Below are positions 1 through 10,509 of a stretch of DNA of 64,000 bases, one piece after another. Under the pieces are notes generated by a model, which worked only from the letters and a program-made list of their open reading frames with translations, was not told where the DNA came from and did no database searches. This stretch comes from Wallemia ichthyophaga EXF-994 (taxonomy: Eukaryota; Basidiomycota; Wallemiomycetes; Wallemiales; Wallemiaceae), in the NCBI RefSeq assembly GCF_000400465.1, contig NW_008806277.1, forward strand, positions 310,001 to 374,000, in the 5' to 3' direction. Each line of letters starts with the position of its first letter. Position 1 is the stretch's first letter. The translations under genes were made by a program, and so were the position numbers.

Positions 1-136
1 TCAACTTCTCGAACAAGTCGTTGATGGGATTCAAGGTGAAGGGGAAACGCGACGACGGTGGTGGTGGGCTCTTGAGGATACCTTTCTTTGGAATTTGCTT
101 ATTCGCCGGAGTATTTTCATTATTTATCCCGCTCAT
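1..136 (-). CDS. N-terminal fragment of unknown protein (runs off left edge)
   Basis: A reading frame opens at an ATG (136-134, minus) and stays open to the window edge, giving 45 residues. The peptide is polar at first, then has K-K-G-I-L-K, a run of four prolines, and S-R-F-P-F-T-L-N-P before the edge. G-I-L-K matches the short SILK-type docking motif known from protein phosphatase 1 partners, but such a short motif proves nothing alone. The composition looks coding rather than random. I do not recognise the family; the body of the gene lies outside the window. Confidence 0.5.
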   Translation of the reverse strand, partial: MSGINNENTPANKQIPKKGILKSPPPPSSRFPFTLNPINDLFEKL

Positions 137-323
137 ATCTGCATTCGGCGCTGCTTTAAACCTTCTCAATCGATGATCCTCGCTGTGTTTCATCAAAAGA
201 CATTTCATGACAACTATTCAAAAAATTCTAACAAATACATCAAACGTATGCTATCCTGTTCTCCCAGGCATATCGCATAGTGAACGGCTCCTTGGCGAAC
301 TCTGCGCTGGACACTGGCAGCAC

Positions 324-371
324 CGTTGGACACACTCCACTTATTGACTTATATGTGGAGTGTGTCTAACG
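324..371. repeat. Perfect-but-one 17-bp inverted repeat, 14-nt loop
   Basis: The left arm 324-340 (cgttggacacactccac) pairs with the right arm 355-371 (gtggagtgtgtctaacg). There is a single C/T difference that still allows a G-U pair in RNA. The loop is ttattgacttatat. It would form a stable hairpin in RNA or a cruciform in DNA. Confidence 0.85.
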
Positions 372-1240
372 ACAAAGGTACCTTAAGTTTTCTTCCGTCT
401 TAATTTGTACAAGGACTCGCTATCAACGTCGTAGGCTCTCGAAAAGCTCAAATATCTAAGCTTTCGTTTGGTTGGCGGAGTATAGCGAGAATGATAGCAA
501 TTAGATCATTGCAACAAATTGTCTCTCAACTTGGCTGATTTCTCGTGCTTTTTTTATCGTAATTGGTGATGTCAGCGAACATGAGCGAGATTTAATCAGG
601 GCTGAACGTCCAAAAGATTATACAACCACAACATTAATATTGTCTTCAAATCTGCGCTCATTTCTACCACCGACGCGTACCTTATGTTCTCGAAACATAA
701 TCTACACCTACAGAGCTGATGAAGATAGTTACGATGATACAAATGAGGTGGGTAAAGATAGCTCGCGATACACCGGTAAGAACGAATATGAGTATTATGA
801 TTGAATGGGTCTCTTCATCTACTTGTCTTTATGTTTCTTAAAAACTTTTCTCGCTCTTCGATAAGCATTAATTGTAGCCACGTCGCACTATAAAACTGTG
901 TACCTTTGATATCTCATCGAGTTCATGTCTCTCTAGCAGCGTGTGCGAATTTATCAAAATGAGATATGCCGATACACTGTCTCAGTATCTCAAACATCAG
1001 CTTGAAATGAGTCCAAGTAATATATGCTAAAATTCATGCAAATGATACTCCAACGACTCCTGTGAAACAATGTCCGAATTTGAAATCTGAAATTGATCGT
1101 CACTTGGGCCTCGGAGAATTAAGCATGATCCATGCTCATTCCCTTTCTTATAGCAGCTGTTGCTGCTTTTAGTGCTACGAACAGCCCAATGAGTCATTTA
1201 TATCTCTGTATCAGTTTTTGAGGTGATCAACGCAGCTCAG

Positions 1241-1264
1241 CAATTACTCAATTACTCAATTACT
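1241..1264 (+). repeat. Three tandem copies of caattact
   Basis: The 8-bp unit caattact occurs three times head to tail with no mismatch. Related aattact words occur again nearby, for example around 1730. It is probably simple-sequence slippage. No function can be assigned. Confidence 0.8.
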
Positions 1265-2583
1265 TTGATTTCAGCGCTTGTGCATGTATAATGTACACAA
1301 CAATGCTTTATCTCTCACTGTCATCTTTCTATGGCGTGCTCAGCACAGAAGCTCTTCGATCTTTGGGCCGAAGATGTCACGCTCAAGAACGAGTGCGTCA
1401 TTCTACCTCGAGGACGTCAAAGTGTGTAGTGATGAATCTTTCGGTAGATAATAGCTAGCTAACAGTTATGTCGATATGCTCGCAATTATTAGTCTTTTAC
1501 AGCGCGCTATATCGTTTAAATAGTTTTGGTCTGTTGCAGAAAGAATAATTTGATATTTCTTAGGTTACTTTCATACTATTCTGATTTCTGCGATTCTTAG
1601 CGCAGCTTTATCAACATCTAAACCCCATTAATTGAATTCTCGTAATTCACTGGTCACAACTCAAACCCCTGATTTCACAGTTGGGCTGACCCCTACTTTT
1701 CTTTGCATGAATTGTCTTCAATAGTGTTTCAATTACTCGTAATGACAACAATTTTTCCCTGGAGCCAGCATCGAGTCCTGTGGACGCCAAGTGTCGGAAA
1801 ACGTAAATCGCGTCTCGAAGCGTGGATACTTGAGATATCTGGGTGCTTGTGGTCTCTATAAGTCAGCATTACTTACTTCTATCATTGAAGCGTGTCAAAT
1901 CATCCGCTTCTATCCTAAAACGTGCTCTCTCTAAAGTAATGTCGATTGCAACTTCCGAACACCTACAAGGCGCAATTGGAAGCTCAGGGATGTAGTTATG
2001 TCAAAATATTGTTGAGCTCATTTAGGGCTAATTATCAACCTTTTTTATTTGGACATCATCAAAACTCGTAAATCAGCCATCTGAGATGGAGATAGGTGGG
2101 AGCGGAGAAATTCAACTCTGTGGATATTGGGCGGAGAGTTGAGATGGGAATATGACTAGAATGATAAAGATGCTATGAAATGTATGATGTCGTTACATTG
2201 TTCAAATTGTCACTATATGGTATCCCTGCGTTCGTCTTCTCACTTACTTGGTTATTTGCAGGGTTCCTTGAGCAGATTTAATTCAAAAAAATGATTCATG
2301 CTACTGCAAGCACTTATTAGTCTTCAAAGAAGTATTCAAATCATCCTGTCTTTTCACAATCACATCTTGAAGTCATCAGATGCAGAGACGAGTTCCGGAT
2401 CGAGCGTTTTGGAGGTGCAACCGGGTTAATGAATTTGTTATCATACCCAAGCACTCAGCAATGTACCAAAACTACTTAAAAGTTGCTACTATATATTAAA
2501 TATTATATACAAATACAGTCAAAACGTTTATAAACAAGAAACAACTTCAATCAAGCATTGTGCAATAAGTCAAGCAATTTCTG

Positions 2584-5500
2584 CTAAGTACGTGGCTTTT
2601 TCGGAGGCTTCGCATCACCAGAATCACCACTGCCATCAATACCACTATCAGGTAAAAGGCCCTTCAGGCTGTCCTTCCACTTGTCGGCGCCTTGTTGAAA
2701 AGACTGCAAGTTGGTAGATCTAAAGTGACTAGCGGCCTTGTCGAGAATTTCAACATCTGGATCTGTCTTGTACCTCTTCATGCTGTTGCCACTGGCTTCC
2801 ACCTCAGCTTTCACTTCTTTACTGGCTGGTGCTGGTGGTACTGCTGGACGTGGTGGATTGAATGGCTTAATGTCTGAGTGCACCTTTCTTCTTGTTGTTG
2901 CAGTTCTATTGCTGCCGCCAGCACCACCACTAGCAATACTACCACCACTACCAGTTTTGAATGGATTATTTAATGTCTCGTGGGAAAGTTGTTGGACCAA
3001 ATTATTCGACTTGGGCGCCCTGAATCTCTGGTAAGAATTGTTGTATCCCTTTCCTCTTCCATACCTCGATCTATAATCATATCTGTCGTAGCCATCAGGA
3101 TCATATTCATGATAGCCGTTGTAGTCATTTCCTTCACCATCAATATTCCTCAGCCTTTCATTCTGCTTCATCTGCTGCTCCCTCAATTTGTCGACTTTGA
3201 ATGCTTCCTCAAATTCATTTATAGCAGCTTTGAGATCCTCCTTGTTTGGATAATCGAGGTTGAGTATGGAGAGCAATTGACTGCGCAGCTTATCATCAAT
3301 TAGCATAATATCATCTTGATAGCACTGTAAAGTTGGTATGTGAGCGTAGATAACATGAAAATAAACAATCAAACCCACTTCAAGATTTCTGGCAAACTTA
3401 AGGAAATCTGAGAGGCATCTATCTTTCATTGATCCTGCTACCAATCTAGAACGAGCGTGCGAAATGTTCAGCACGGCCTGTGCACGAGTCATTCCAACAT
3501 AGAGCAGTCGTCTCTCTTCTCTAACTTGATCTTCCGTGTCTGCTTTAAAGAAGGGTATTACGCCTGATTCTACAGCTGGCATAAATACCACAGGCCACTC
3601 CAAACCTTTTGCGCTGTGGATTGTTGATATTGTCACTTTTCCCTTTAAATTACATTAGAATACGCCATCTGAAATTCCGCCACACTCACCAAAGCCTCAT
3701 CAACATCCGCCTCAGTGTTGAAACTGACATCTAAAGAAGAGACCTCCAAAAATTTACCCAGTCTAGCAAAGTTTTGATCCTTGACTGAATCAAACTCTTC
3801 ATCTGGTTTGAATAGTGTGCCTTGATTGAAGTCATCATCAATGGTGGCAGCGAACGACAAAAGTTCCTTGAGGTTCTCCACTCTCGAGTTTACTTCTCTC
3901 TCACTCGAACAGGACACCTTCAAGTAACTTTCGTACTCAATATCAGCTATCAACTTCTCTACTATACTTTTGAGTGGTTTACCATTGCGTAGTGCTTGAC
4001 GGCTTTCATCTAGTGGATAAACGAACGCATCAAGCTTTTTCCAAGATGCCTTCCAGCCTTTGACTTTTTCCTCATTTATTAAACCGTCGAGAAGCATTGT
4101 GAATGGCGGCAATATTGCCTTTGATGATATATCTACTATGTCTTCAACACTCTTTGGACCCATTCCACGCTTTGGTACGTTGATCGATCTTTTTAGAGCT
4201 GGGGTATGACTTGGGTTTATCAGCAACGTCAGATAGGACATTATGTCTTTGATTTCAGAACGGTCAAAGAATTTTGTACCTGCAAGAACTCTGACCGGGA
4301 TGCGCATTTTGTTTAGTTGTGATTCTATCGTACGAGATAAGGCATTGAAGCGTACTTTTGCTAGTTAGTGATGGTATAAAGCATTTCCTTATCTACTCAC
4401 GCAGGATTACGAAGTCTTCATATCTCAGCTTGTTTCCTGAGTATGCAATTTGTCTCTTGATCTCTTTGGCAATCCAGTACGCTTCACTGTCTCCATCAAA
4501 GAACTCCTTGAGCGTCACCGGGGATCCTTCTGGATGATCAGTTTTAAGTTCCTTCTCTGGTCTTGTCTTATCTGTTATCATGTTAAAAAAAGTAATAACT
4601 CACGTATACTTCTTACCTTGAGACATTACAGACATTGCAGCCTTGACAATAGCACCAGAAGATCTGTAAGTCTGTTCCAAGTAAATTTCGGATGTGTTTT
4701 GGAAATCTTAAGTGGTGTTATGGTTGAGTGTATTAGTGGCTTGCAGCGATACTCACCTTTCTTCATTTTCTGCAAATTGCCAATCTCTGCAGCTCTCCAC
4801 CCATAGACTGGTTATGATGTTAGAGGAGGCGTGACGCATGGAATACAAACGCACTACTCTGATCTGGATCACCAACGATACTGACATAGTCATTGCGAGA
4901 CATCAACCTCATCAAATCGTATTGTACTGTGTTGGTGTCCTTTTTTTTTGATATGAGCGAAAACAAGACAGCTCATCAACAACGCACTTGAAATTCATCA
5001 ACGAGCATGACACGTATGTTGCTTTTGGCGTTAGGGACTTGCTCGAAAACGCGACAACCTTCAATCAAGAGATCATCAAAGTCGAGACAATTGAATTTAT
5101 CGAGCTTCTTCTGATATTCCTCGTAAACCTGAGCGAAATGAGTTAGCGGGTGGTGTTAGAAAAAGGTAAAGACGCACATAAGCAACTTGTTTGAGCTGCT
5201 TTTTCTCAAACTTATCAGTTGTTGCTTCGGCTATATCCTCTAGGTCATCTGGACCGATACGCTTAGCTTTATACCAAGATATTTTGTTGCGGGAGTAGTC
5301 AGCGAGACCTTTGAGCCCACTATCCTCTTTACAAACTTGAGCAACGACATCCTTGCTGTGTTTGTGAGAGACTGAAAACGTTTCAGACAAAATCAAGACG
5401 CACGAATCACTTGCATCGATGATGGACCAATCTTTGGTCATTGGAGGGTCGAGAAACTTGCCATAGATCTTTATATACCTGATGCAGACAGAGTGAAATG

Positions 5501-5939
5501 TTCCTTTGTATTTGTGAGCGGTGTAATAGCTGCATATGATCCAAACAAACCCATTATCAGGCCTTCTACTTTCTTTGGATCGATGAGCTTCTTCAGGCGC
5601 TCTTTCATTTCCTTTGCCGCTTTGTTTGTGAAAGTGACTGCAACGATGTTGCTAGGAAGGATATTGTGCTCGAGGATCATGTGCGCGACTATCGCCTGTT
5701 AGCTGGTATAATTTTAGCTGAATCCCACCTACTCCTCGTCGTCAGCACGCGAGTTTTACCTGAACCGGGTCCTGCAAGGATCTGGAGTGATGAATACGGC
5801 TCGTGAAGCACGGCTGGTGAAGTATTTAATGTAGAATTAAGATATAAATCTCATTCACACCTTGGCATTGTGCTGCATTTAATCCATTCAAGTAGTTTGG
5901 CTTTGTGTCCTTAACATCCTTTGTATCGCCGCCACCCAT
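2584..5939 (-). CDS. SRS2: UvrD/Rep-family DNA helicase, Srs2-like
   Basis: Superfamily 1A 3'-5' DNA helicase of the UvrD/Srs2 class, which in fungi strips Rad51 from DNA and limits recombination. The start is taken at 5939 (MGGGDTKD...), in a good context, followed by a Q-motif-like LNAAQ. The gene is spliced by many short introns. After splicing I read Walker A AGPGSGKT (exon near 5770), motif Ia TFTNKAAKEM, GTFHS across a 5.5-kb intron, a DEFQ box near 5010, motif V HSAKGLEW and motif VI YVGMTRAQ near 3500. A polar, low-complexity C-terminal tail rich in G, R and Y follows, as in Srs2-type proteins. Estimated length is about 950 aa. Other UvrD-like fungal helicases (Hmi1, Fbh1) fit less well because no F-box is seen and the C-tail is long. 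Confidence 0.8.
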
Positions 5940-5995
5940 GGATGATAAGAGGTAAGAAGGAAGAAACAGCAAATAAATTATGCATTAATATAATT

Positions 5996-8019
5996 CTAAT
6001 CAAGTTTATCAAGTTTCTCTAACAGAACCCCATTCCCTTTAGCTTCAGAATGTTTGATTTCATCGCGTTGAGGACCATCAAACTCATTCACTATTTCCTC
6101 TTTAATACTATCCAATCCGTTAGCAACAACAGCCTCAACAAGTTCAGCGATAATGAATGTACCCGATGACTTGGCCAGCTTCACTGCGTGCGATTGAATA
6201 GCCTTCCACAACTTCTCAGCCGATTGCTTGGACAGTTCCGGATCAGTTACCACGACTTTCTTTTCATTCTTGTCGAATTTTCCACCTTGTAATAGAGTCT
6301 TGTAAACTCTAGAAGCAGGGGTGAAATCCAAGACGTCGTTGCTGGTTTCAATCAACCCAGCTAATGCATCCAATGCTCTACTTTTATCTAGTCAATGTGA
6401 TTAGCTGCAGTGTAAGCAATATCACTACACTCACCTCCTATAGTGTAGAGCATTATGTCAGTCAAGATCAAACTACCACCAGCATCCATGATCAACTTTC
6501 TTGGCAACTCCTCAACGACCTTCAATAGATCACCACTCGATGCTTTGATAATTTCACCTCTTCTAGTGTTGAAATCCTTCTTGGAAGTCTTCTTCAACGC
6601 TTCATCTGTCTCTGCAATTGTGGCGATGAATGCCGGTGTGAAATGTTTCGTTGATCTTGGTGTGGTGAGGTAATGTAATGATCTCCTGCCATTTTTATCG
6701 AATGCAATTTCTTCAGCAGCTTTCGTTATTGGAGAAATAATAGACTGGCTCAATGCTTTGGTATCGTCTACAGCATCTAATGCGGTGAAGAGCACAAATT
6801 GAGCTTGATCATCCGTAGCCATCTTTCCTATGTGTGGTCTCATGATTCTAAGTATCATTTTACGTTCTTTTGCTGATGTTGTTGCAATAAACTCTCTAAC
6901 AGCTCTCGATCCATCTCTTGTGTGTACTATTTCTGGAAGGACTTCATTGCAATCTTCCAGCAAAGACTTGCGCTTCTTGTCGGCTTCAACTTGGTCGTAA
7001 ACCAGGTCTAATGCACTCATGTATTCCCATAGTGCTCTATGAACGATGGAATGAGACACTGCACCTTTGTCTGAGTGCTCGAAAATGGATTGCAGAGTGT
7101 TGCGCACGTTATCCATCATCATTTCACGCTTAGATTGGTTTTGTTCTGTGAGAAGATCCTTAAGAACTTTACCTTTCTTGCTTTCGTCATCGTTGAAGAG
7201 TGAGAACTCTTTGCCGTAGAAATCACGAACGAGAGCTTGACGATCTACTGCATTAGCGTAGAGAGCGAAAGCATCCTCAATCACGCCAGATGCGTACTTG
7301 TGGAGTAATAGCTTGGGGACGTTACCGTGGAAGGAAGCAAGAATCTTTGGTCTGAATGTAGGGCAGTATCTGATGAGCTTAGTGAGAAGGAAATTAGCGT
7401 ATTTGTCTTGTGCTAGCTTTAAGTAGCTTCCTTCTAGTTCATGTGCTACCAATTCCCTCTCCTTGCGACCACCGTGCTTTACGATAGACTGGATAATGCG
7501 GCTAGCGTCGTGTTTAAAGATGACATCCTTTACATGACCAGTAACCACATCAACCAGAGAATCAAGGTGCTTCTTGCGCTCTTCTTTTGTTAAATTCTTG
7601 CTCTGCCTGACCATTTCCCAATGAACTTTAGCCTGTGCGACGATTTCTGAGTGTGGCTTGTGCGCTTTTCTCATTGCAGCCTTCTCCTTTGACTCTGCGT
7701 GCATTTTTTTATTGCCTGAGAATGGCTGTGAGAGGATTAGTGGTGTGTACAGGTTCTACTCACTGGCAGCCTTGTCAGCGTCTGGTAAAGGCTCTTCACG
7801 GTCCATTTCTTCATCCTCCTCTCCTTCAGACGCAGCTGGAACTTCCTCATATCCATCCTCTTCCTCCTCCTCGTCTTGGTCGTCGCTGTCGTCCTTGACT
7901 GGAGCTGAGCCTGTAATTGGCGCCTTCCTTTTAGCAGGAGCTTCTTCAGCCTTGTTAAAGCTTGGTTTACTGCGCTTGTTTTTGTTTTCGCTGCGCTCGT
8001 TCGCTGCTCGCTTCACCAT
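5996..8019 (-). CDS. PUF6: Pumilio-family nucleolar protein PUF6 (PUM3-like)
   Basis: Nucleolar PUF protein of the Puf6/PUM3 group, which acts in 60S ribosome assembly and in translational repression of bound mRNAs. The protein begins at 8019 with a Lys-rich, then Asp/Glu-rich disordered tail. An intron (about 7762-7709) joins DKAAS to NKKMHAESK. The middle holds Puf-type helical repeats, for example HDASRIIQSIVKHG and DKYANFLLTKLIRYC. The C-terminal half matches the CPL region. A second intron (about 6378-6424) joins LYTIG to DKSRALDAL. About 640 aa in total, similar to family members. It lies tail to head with the Srs2-like gene on the same strand, 56 bp apart. Identification is firm at family level. 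Confidence 0.9.
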
Positions 8020-8356
8020 TTAGTTGAGTGTGTTTTGTGATAAGAGAGGTGCACACGGTGAAGTGAATTCATCATACAAATTTTATCTTAACGGGATTAT
8101 TTTGTGGGTTGTGTGGGGGGGGAGCTAGCTATACTCAACAAGTTCTAATTACGCTTGCTCTGGGTCAATATGATTTTAAGTCTATCAAAATTTTCATCAA
8201 AGACTTTACTGAGATTTGAAGATGGTTTAACAATCGCTTAGACTCAATAAATGGAGTCAGTACAATTTTCAGGCAAAACCGTTAAAATAATGAGGGAATC
8301 AACCGAGACATATATTAATCAGTACATTAAAGTTCACGGGGAATACAAGTAACACC
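8020..8356. other. Intergenic, PUF6 upstream region and hydrophobin 3' region
   Basis: 337 bp with no reading frame. It contains the promoter side of PUF6 and the terminator side of the hydrophobin gene. An eight-G run lies near 8115-8122. No tRNA or other RNA gene was recognised. Confidence 0.6.
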
Positions 8357-8764
8357 TTAGATAAGTGGGATTGGGGTGCAGTTGATACCAACGAGACCAT
8401 CATCCTCTACATCCTCACAACAGGTTGGAGTGTTCTTGCACTCATCTACGGGATGTCAATTGTGATATAAAACAAACGCGTTTACTCACCTTCGATAGCA
8501 ACACCGATTAACAATGGGATCTGAGTACATTGAATGGCAACTTGGTCGAGGATATCGCCAGTGTGGAGGAGGCCAGATTCTTCACCGGTTGACTTTTGAA
8601 CCTTCTTGTTAGTGTCGCCTTGGCAGGGTGAGTTGGTGGAAAGCTATAGATTTCTTATACGTACAACATGAGAGCTTGCCGGTGTTACATGAGCCAGTCT
8701 TTGAAGTCCAGCCAGCGGAGGCGGTGGCAGCGAGGGCGGTAGCGAAGATGGTTTGAGCGATCAT
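8357..8764 (-). CDS. Hydrophobin, class I type, small secreted cell-wall protein
   Basis: Small secreted amphipathic protein that self-assembles at air-water and wall surfaces. The start at 8764 gives a signal peptide (MIAQTIFATALAATASAG). An upstream in-frame ATG would spoil the signal and lies at the TATA box. Two introns (8664-8619, and one near 8480) splice three exons into about 105 aa. The mature part carries exactly eight cysteines in the order C, CC, C, C, CC, C, which is the hydrophobin signature: GSCN, LSCCD, QCTQ, DECK, TCCED, INCT. The mature protein is clearly acidic (about 13 D/E against 6 K, no R), especially around the third cysteine group. A TATA box and a CT-rich leader precede it, consistent with strong expression. 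Confidence 0.9.
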
Positions 8765-8816
8765 TGTGAAAACTGGAGAAGAAGAGTTGTAAGGAGCATA
8801 GGAGAAAGAGGGGGAG

Positions 8817-8824
8817 TATTTATA
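8817..8824 (-). promoter_or_regulatory. TATA box of hydrophobin gene
   Basis: On the minus strand the sequence reads TATAAATA, about 53 bp upstream of the hydrophobin ATG. A pyrimidine-rich leader follows. This is one of only two clear TATA boxes I noticed close to a start codon in the window. Confidence 0.6.
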
Positions 8825-9052
8825 GTATAAATTTAGTCTGCATTCCAAGTTTAGTGGGGTTTTGAATGAAAATATTCAAATATTCAAAACATTCCAAATT
8901 GGCAGAGGAATGAATGGGGAGAGATACACAAACATATGAGATACACGAAATTATACAGATAAAGATACGCGCAGGTATACAGATTGGTATGAATGAAATA
9001 TAATGTGCAAACACGCTCACACTCCCCTTACACCGCAACTAATAACGTCAGA

Positions 9053-9533
9053 ATGTCACTCGTGGTTTTGAGAGCAGGCAGAGGATTTAGAGTGGGAGAA
9101 TCGCAGAGAGTTGAATTTATGCCAGATAAGGGACAGATAGAGGTGGATGTACAAGACGGTTTAGCTAGATTCTGTAGGTGGTGGTGTATTAAATGATATA
9201 AAGGGCTAGACTGACGCGATATACCAAGGCTGGAGAACACGCGCTACTGCGAGCTTAGAAGAGGAGCTGATGCTTTTCCCGCACGACAGCAAACTCGAGC
9301 GTGTCCACGAGGAGCCAACAGGAAGAACATTCAAGCTGACGTTTGAATCGAGCCAGGCGGTGCATTTCTTCTACCTCCAGAGTGAGCGCAGTGATGTGTA
9401 CAAGGATAAGCTGGTAGACACGGTGAACGCCATCATCAATGACCCAGAAAACGCTGCTAGTCTCCCAAAGCTGCCGACGGAAGCGTCAATCAGGGAGAAC
9501 AGCGCACAGCCCCAATCCATGGAGACCGATTGA
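9053..9533 (+). CDS. RPN13: Proteasomal ubiquitin receptor Rpn13 (Pru domain only)
   Basis: Subunit of the 19S regulatory particle that binds ubiquitin through a Pru (PH-like) domain. The first exon starts at 9053 (MSLVVLRAGRGF). Intron 9174-9228 splices LARF to CWRTRATASLEEEL, restoring the conserved FCW of the family. The rest of the Pru core is LMLFPHDSKLERV, GRTFKLTF and HFFYLQ. The product is 141 aa and ends with a short polar tail. It therefore has no C-terminal DEUBAD domain (the UCH37-binding part of animal ADRM1), like the short budding-yeast protein. HAP5 starts 49 bp downstream on the same strand, leaving no room for a missing domain. Confidence 0.85.
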
Positions 9534-9582
9534 ATTGTAAAGGAAATGAATTTGAATTGATTGTTCGCTTGTAGCCTCCATC

Positions 9583-10466
9583 ATGTCGCTCATACGCTCT
9601 GGACAAACGCTCGACGAGTTCCTGTCCAGCTTCTGGACAAGCCACCTCCGCGAAATCGAGAACGAAGACAGCGATTTCAAGAAGCACGACTTGCCGCTGG
9701 CGAGGATAAAGAAGGTGATGAAGTCTGATCCCTGTGAGTTGAGTGGTTTGCTGTTGAAAGTATTTAAACCATTTGAAAGCGGTGAAAGTGAGTTTGTTTG
9801 GTTGGCGTGGATAAGCTGATCCGTTGTGCTGCCAGATGATTTCTGGTGAAGGTGGGGGATGTCGTCCGTGTATTGAGCACACTCTAACGCCCAATCAGCT
9901 CCAATACTCTTCTCCAAGGCTTGTGAGAGTGCGTCGATCAATCTCATCGGCCTTGCTCACTCACGCACCCGCAGTCTTCATCTCAGAGCTCACTTGCAGA
10001 GCGTGGCTTGTCGCCGAATCAAACAAGCGCAGAACTCTCCAGAGATCTGACGTCGCTGGCGCCGTTGAGCTCTCTGATCAGTTCGATTTCCTTATCGACA
10101 TACTACCACGCGGCGAAGAGGCCAACAAGAGGAGTAAAAGTAAGGCTGCAGAGGCGGATGTGGAGCGGGAGCACGAAGAGCAAGAGCAGGAGCAGGATCA
10201 GGAGCAAGAGCGAGACCAAGAACAGGAATATGAGCAAAATCAGCCGCAACACCAGGAACACAATCAAAATGACGTCACTTTGAGCGTGAGTTATCATCTA
10301 TACATGCAAATAAATACTCAGACACAGCATTATATTACACTAACTTCAGTACTCGGACCATTCCAATGATCCAGCTCCTTCTGGCTACTTGCAATACGAT
10401 ACTGATTTCCTACTCGACATGATAGGCAGCTCACCCAACAACGCCCAGCAAACAGAGCAGAGATGA
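9583..10466 (+). CDS. HAP5: CCAAT-binding factor subunit HAP5 / NF-YC
   Basis: Histone-fold subunit of the heterotrimeric CCAAT-binding transcription factor. The N-terminal part LPLARIKKVMKSDP is typical. Introns 9734-9779 and 9788-9835 flank an 8-nt exon (9780-9787) that is needed to read DPSVKMISGEAPILF. Introns 9852-9898 and 9929-9974 then give SKACEIFISELTCRAW, followed by NKRRTLQRSDVAGAV and FDFLIDILPR, all hallmark NF-YC segments. After the fold comes a low-complexity tail of alternating E, Q, D and R. A last intron (from about 10285 to 10349) leads to a short hydrophobic C-terminus (FLLDMIGSS). It converges with the actin-related gene, 43 bp between stops. Confidence 0.92.
9780..9787 (+). 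other. HAP5: 8-nt microexon of HAP5
   Basis: CGGTGAAA lies between an AG acceptor and a GTGAGT donor. Joining T (9733), this octamer and ATG (9836) reads S-V-K-M, completing the conserved VKMIS motif. A single intron spanning 9734-9835 would give an immediate stop (TATGATTTCTGGTGA), so the microexon is required. Confidence 0.8.
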
Positions 10467-10509
10467 GTTTGCTTCGCCATTTGCCATCTACTACCTGCCG
10501 CCTGTACAA

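Larger units (their letters stand above)
137..2583. other. Gene-poor 2.4 kb intergenic stretch
   Basis: No convincing reading frame or spliced gene was found on either strand. The longest open frames are about 60 codons and resemble nothing. The stretch holds a strong inverted repeat (324-371), three head-to-tail copies of caattact (1241-1264) and scattered AT-rich runs. Everywhere else in the window genes are almost contiguous, so this length of non-coding DNA is exceptional here. It could hold a long regulatory region, a non-coding RNA or decayed sequence; I cannot tell which. Confidence 0.6.

Noticed and set aside
95-280. 61-codon plus-strand frame at the left edge
   Set aside because: It overlaps the more convincing minus-strand protein start at 136 and has no family-like features.
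8765-8848. Upstream in-frame ATG extending the hydrophobin N-terminus
   Set aside because: The extension begins before the TATA box and destroys the signal peptide.
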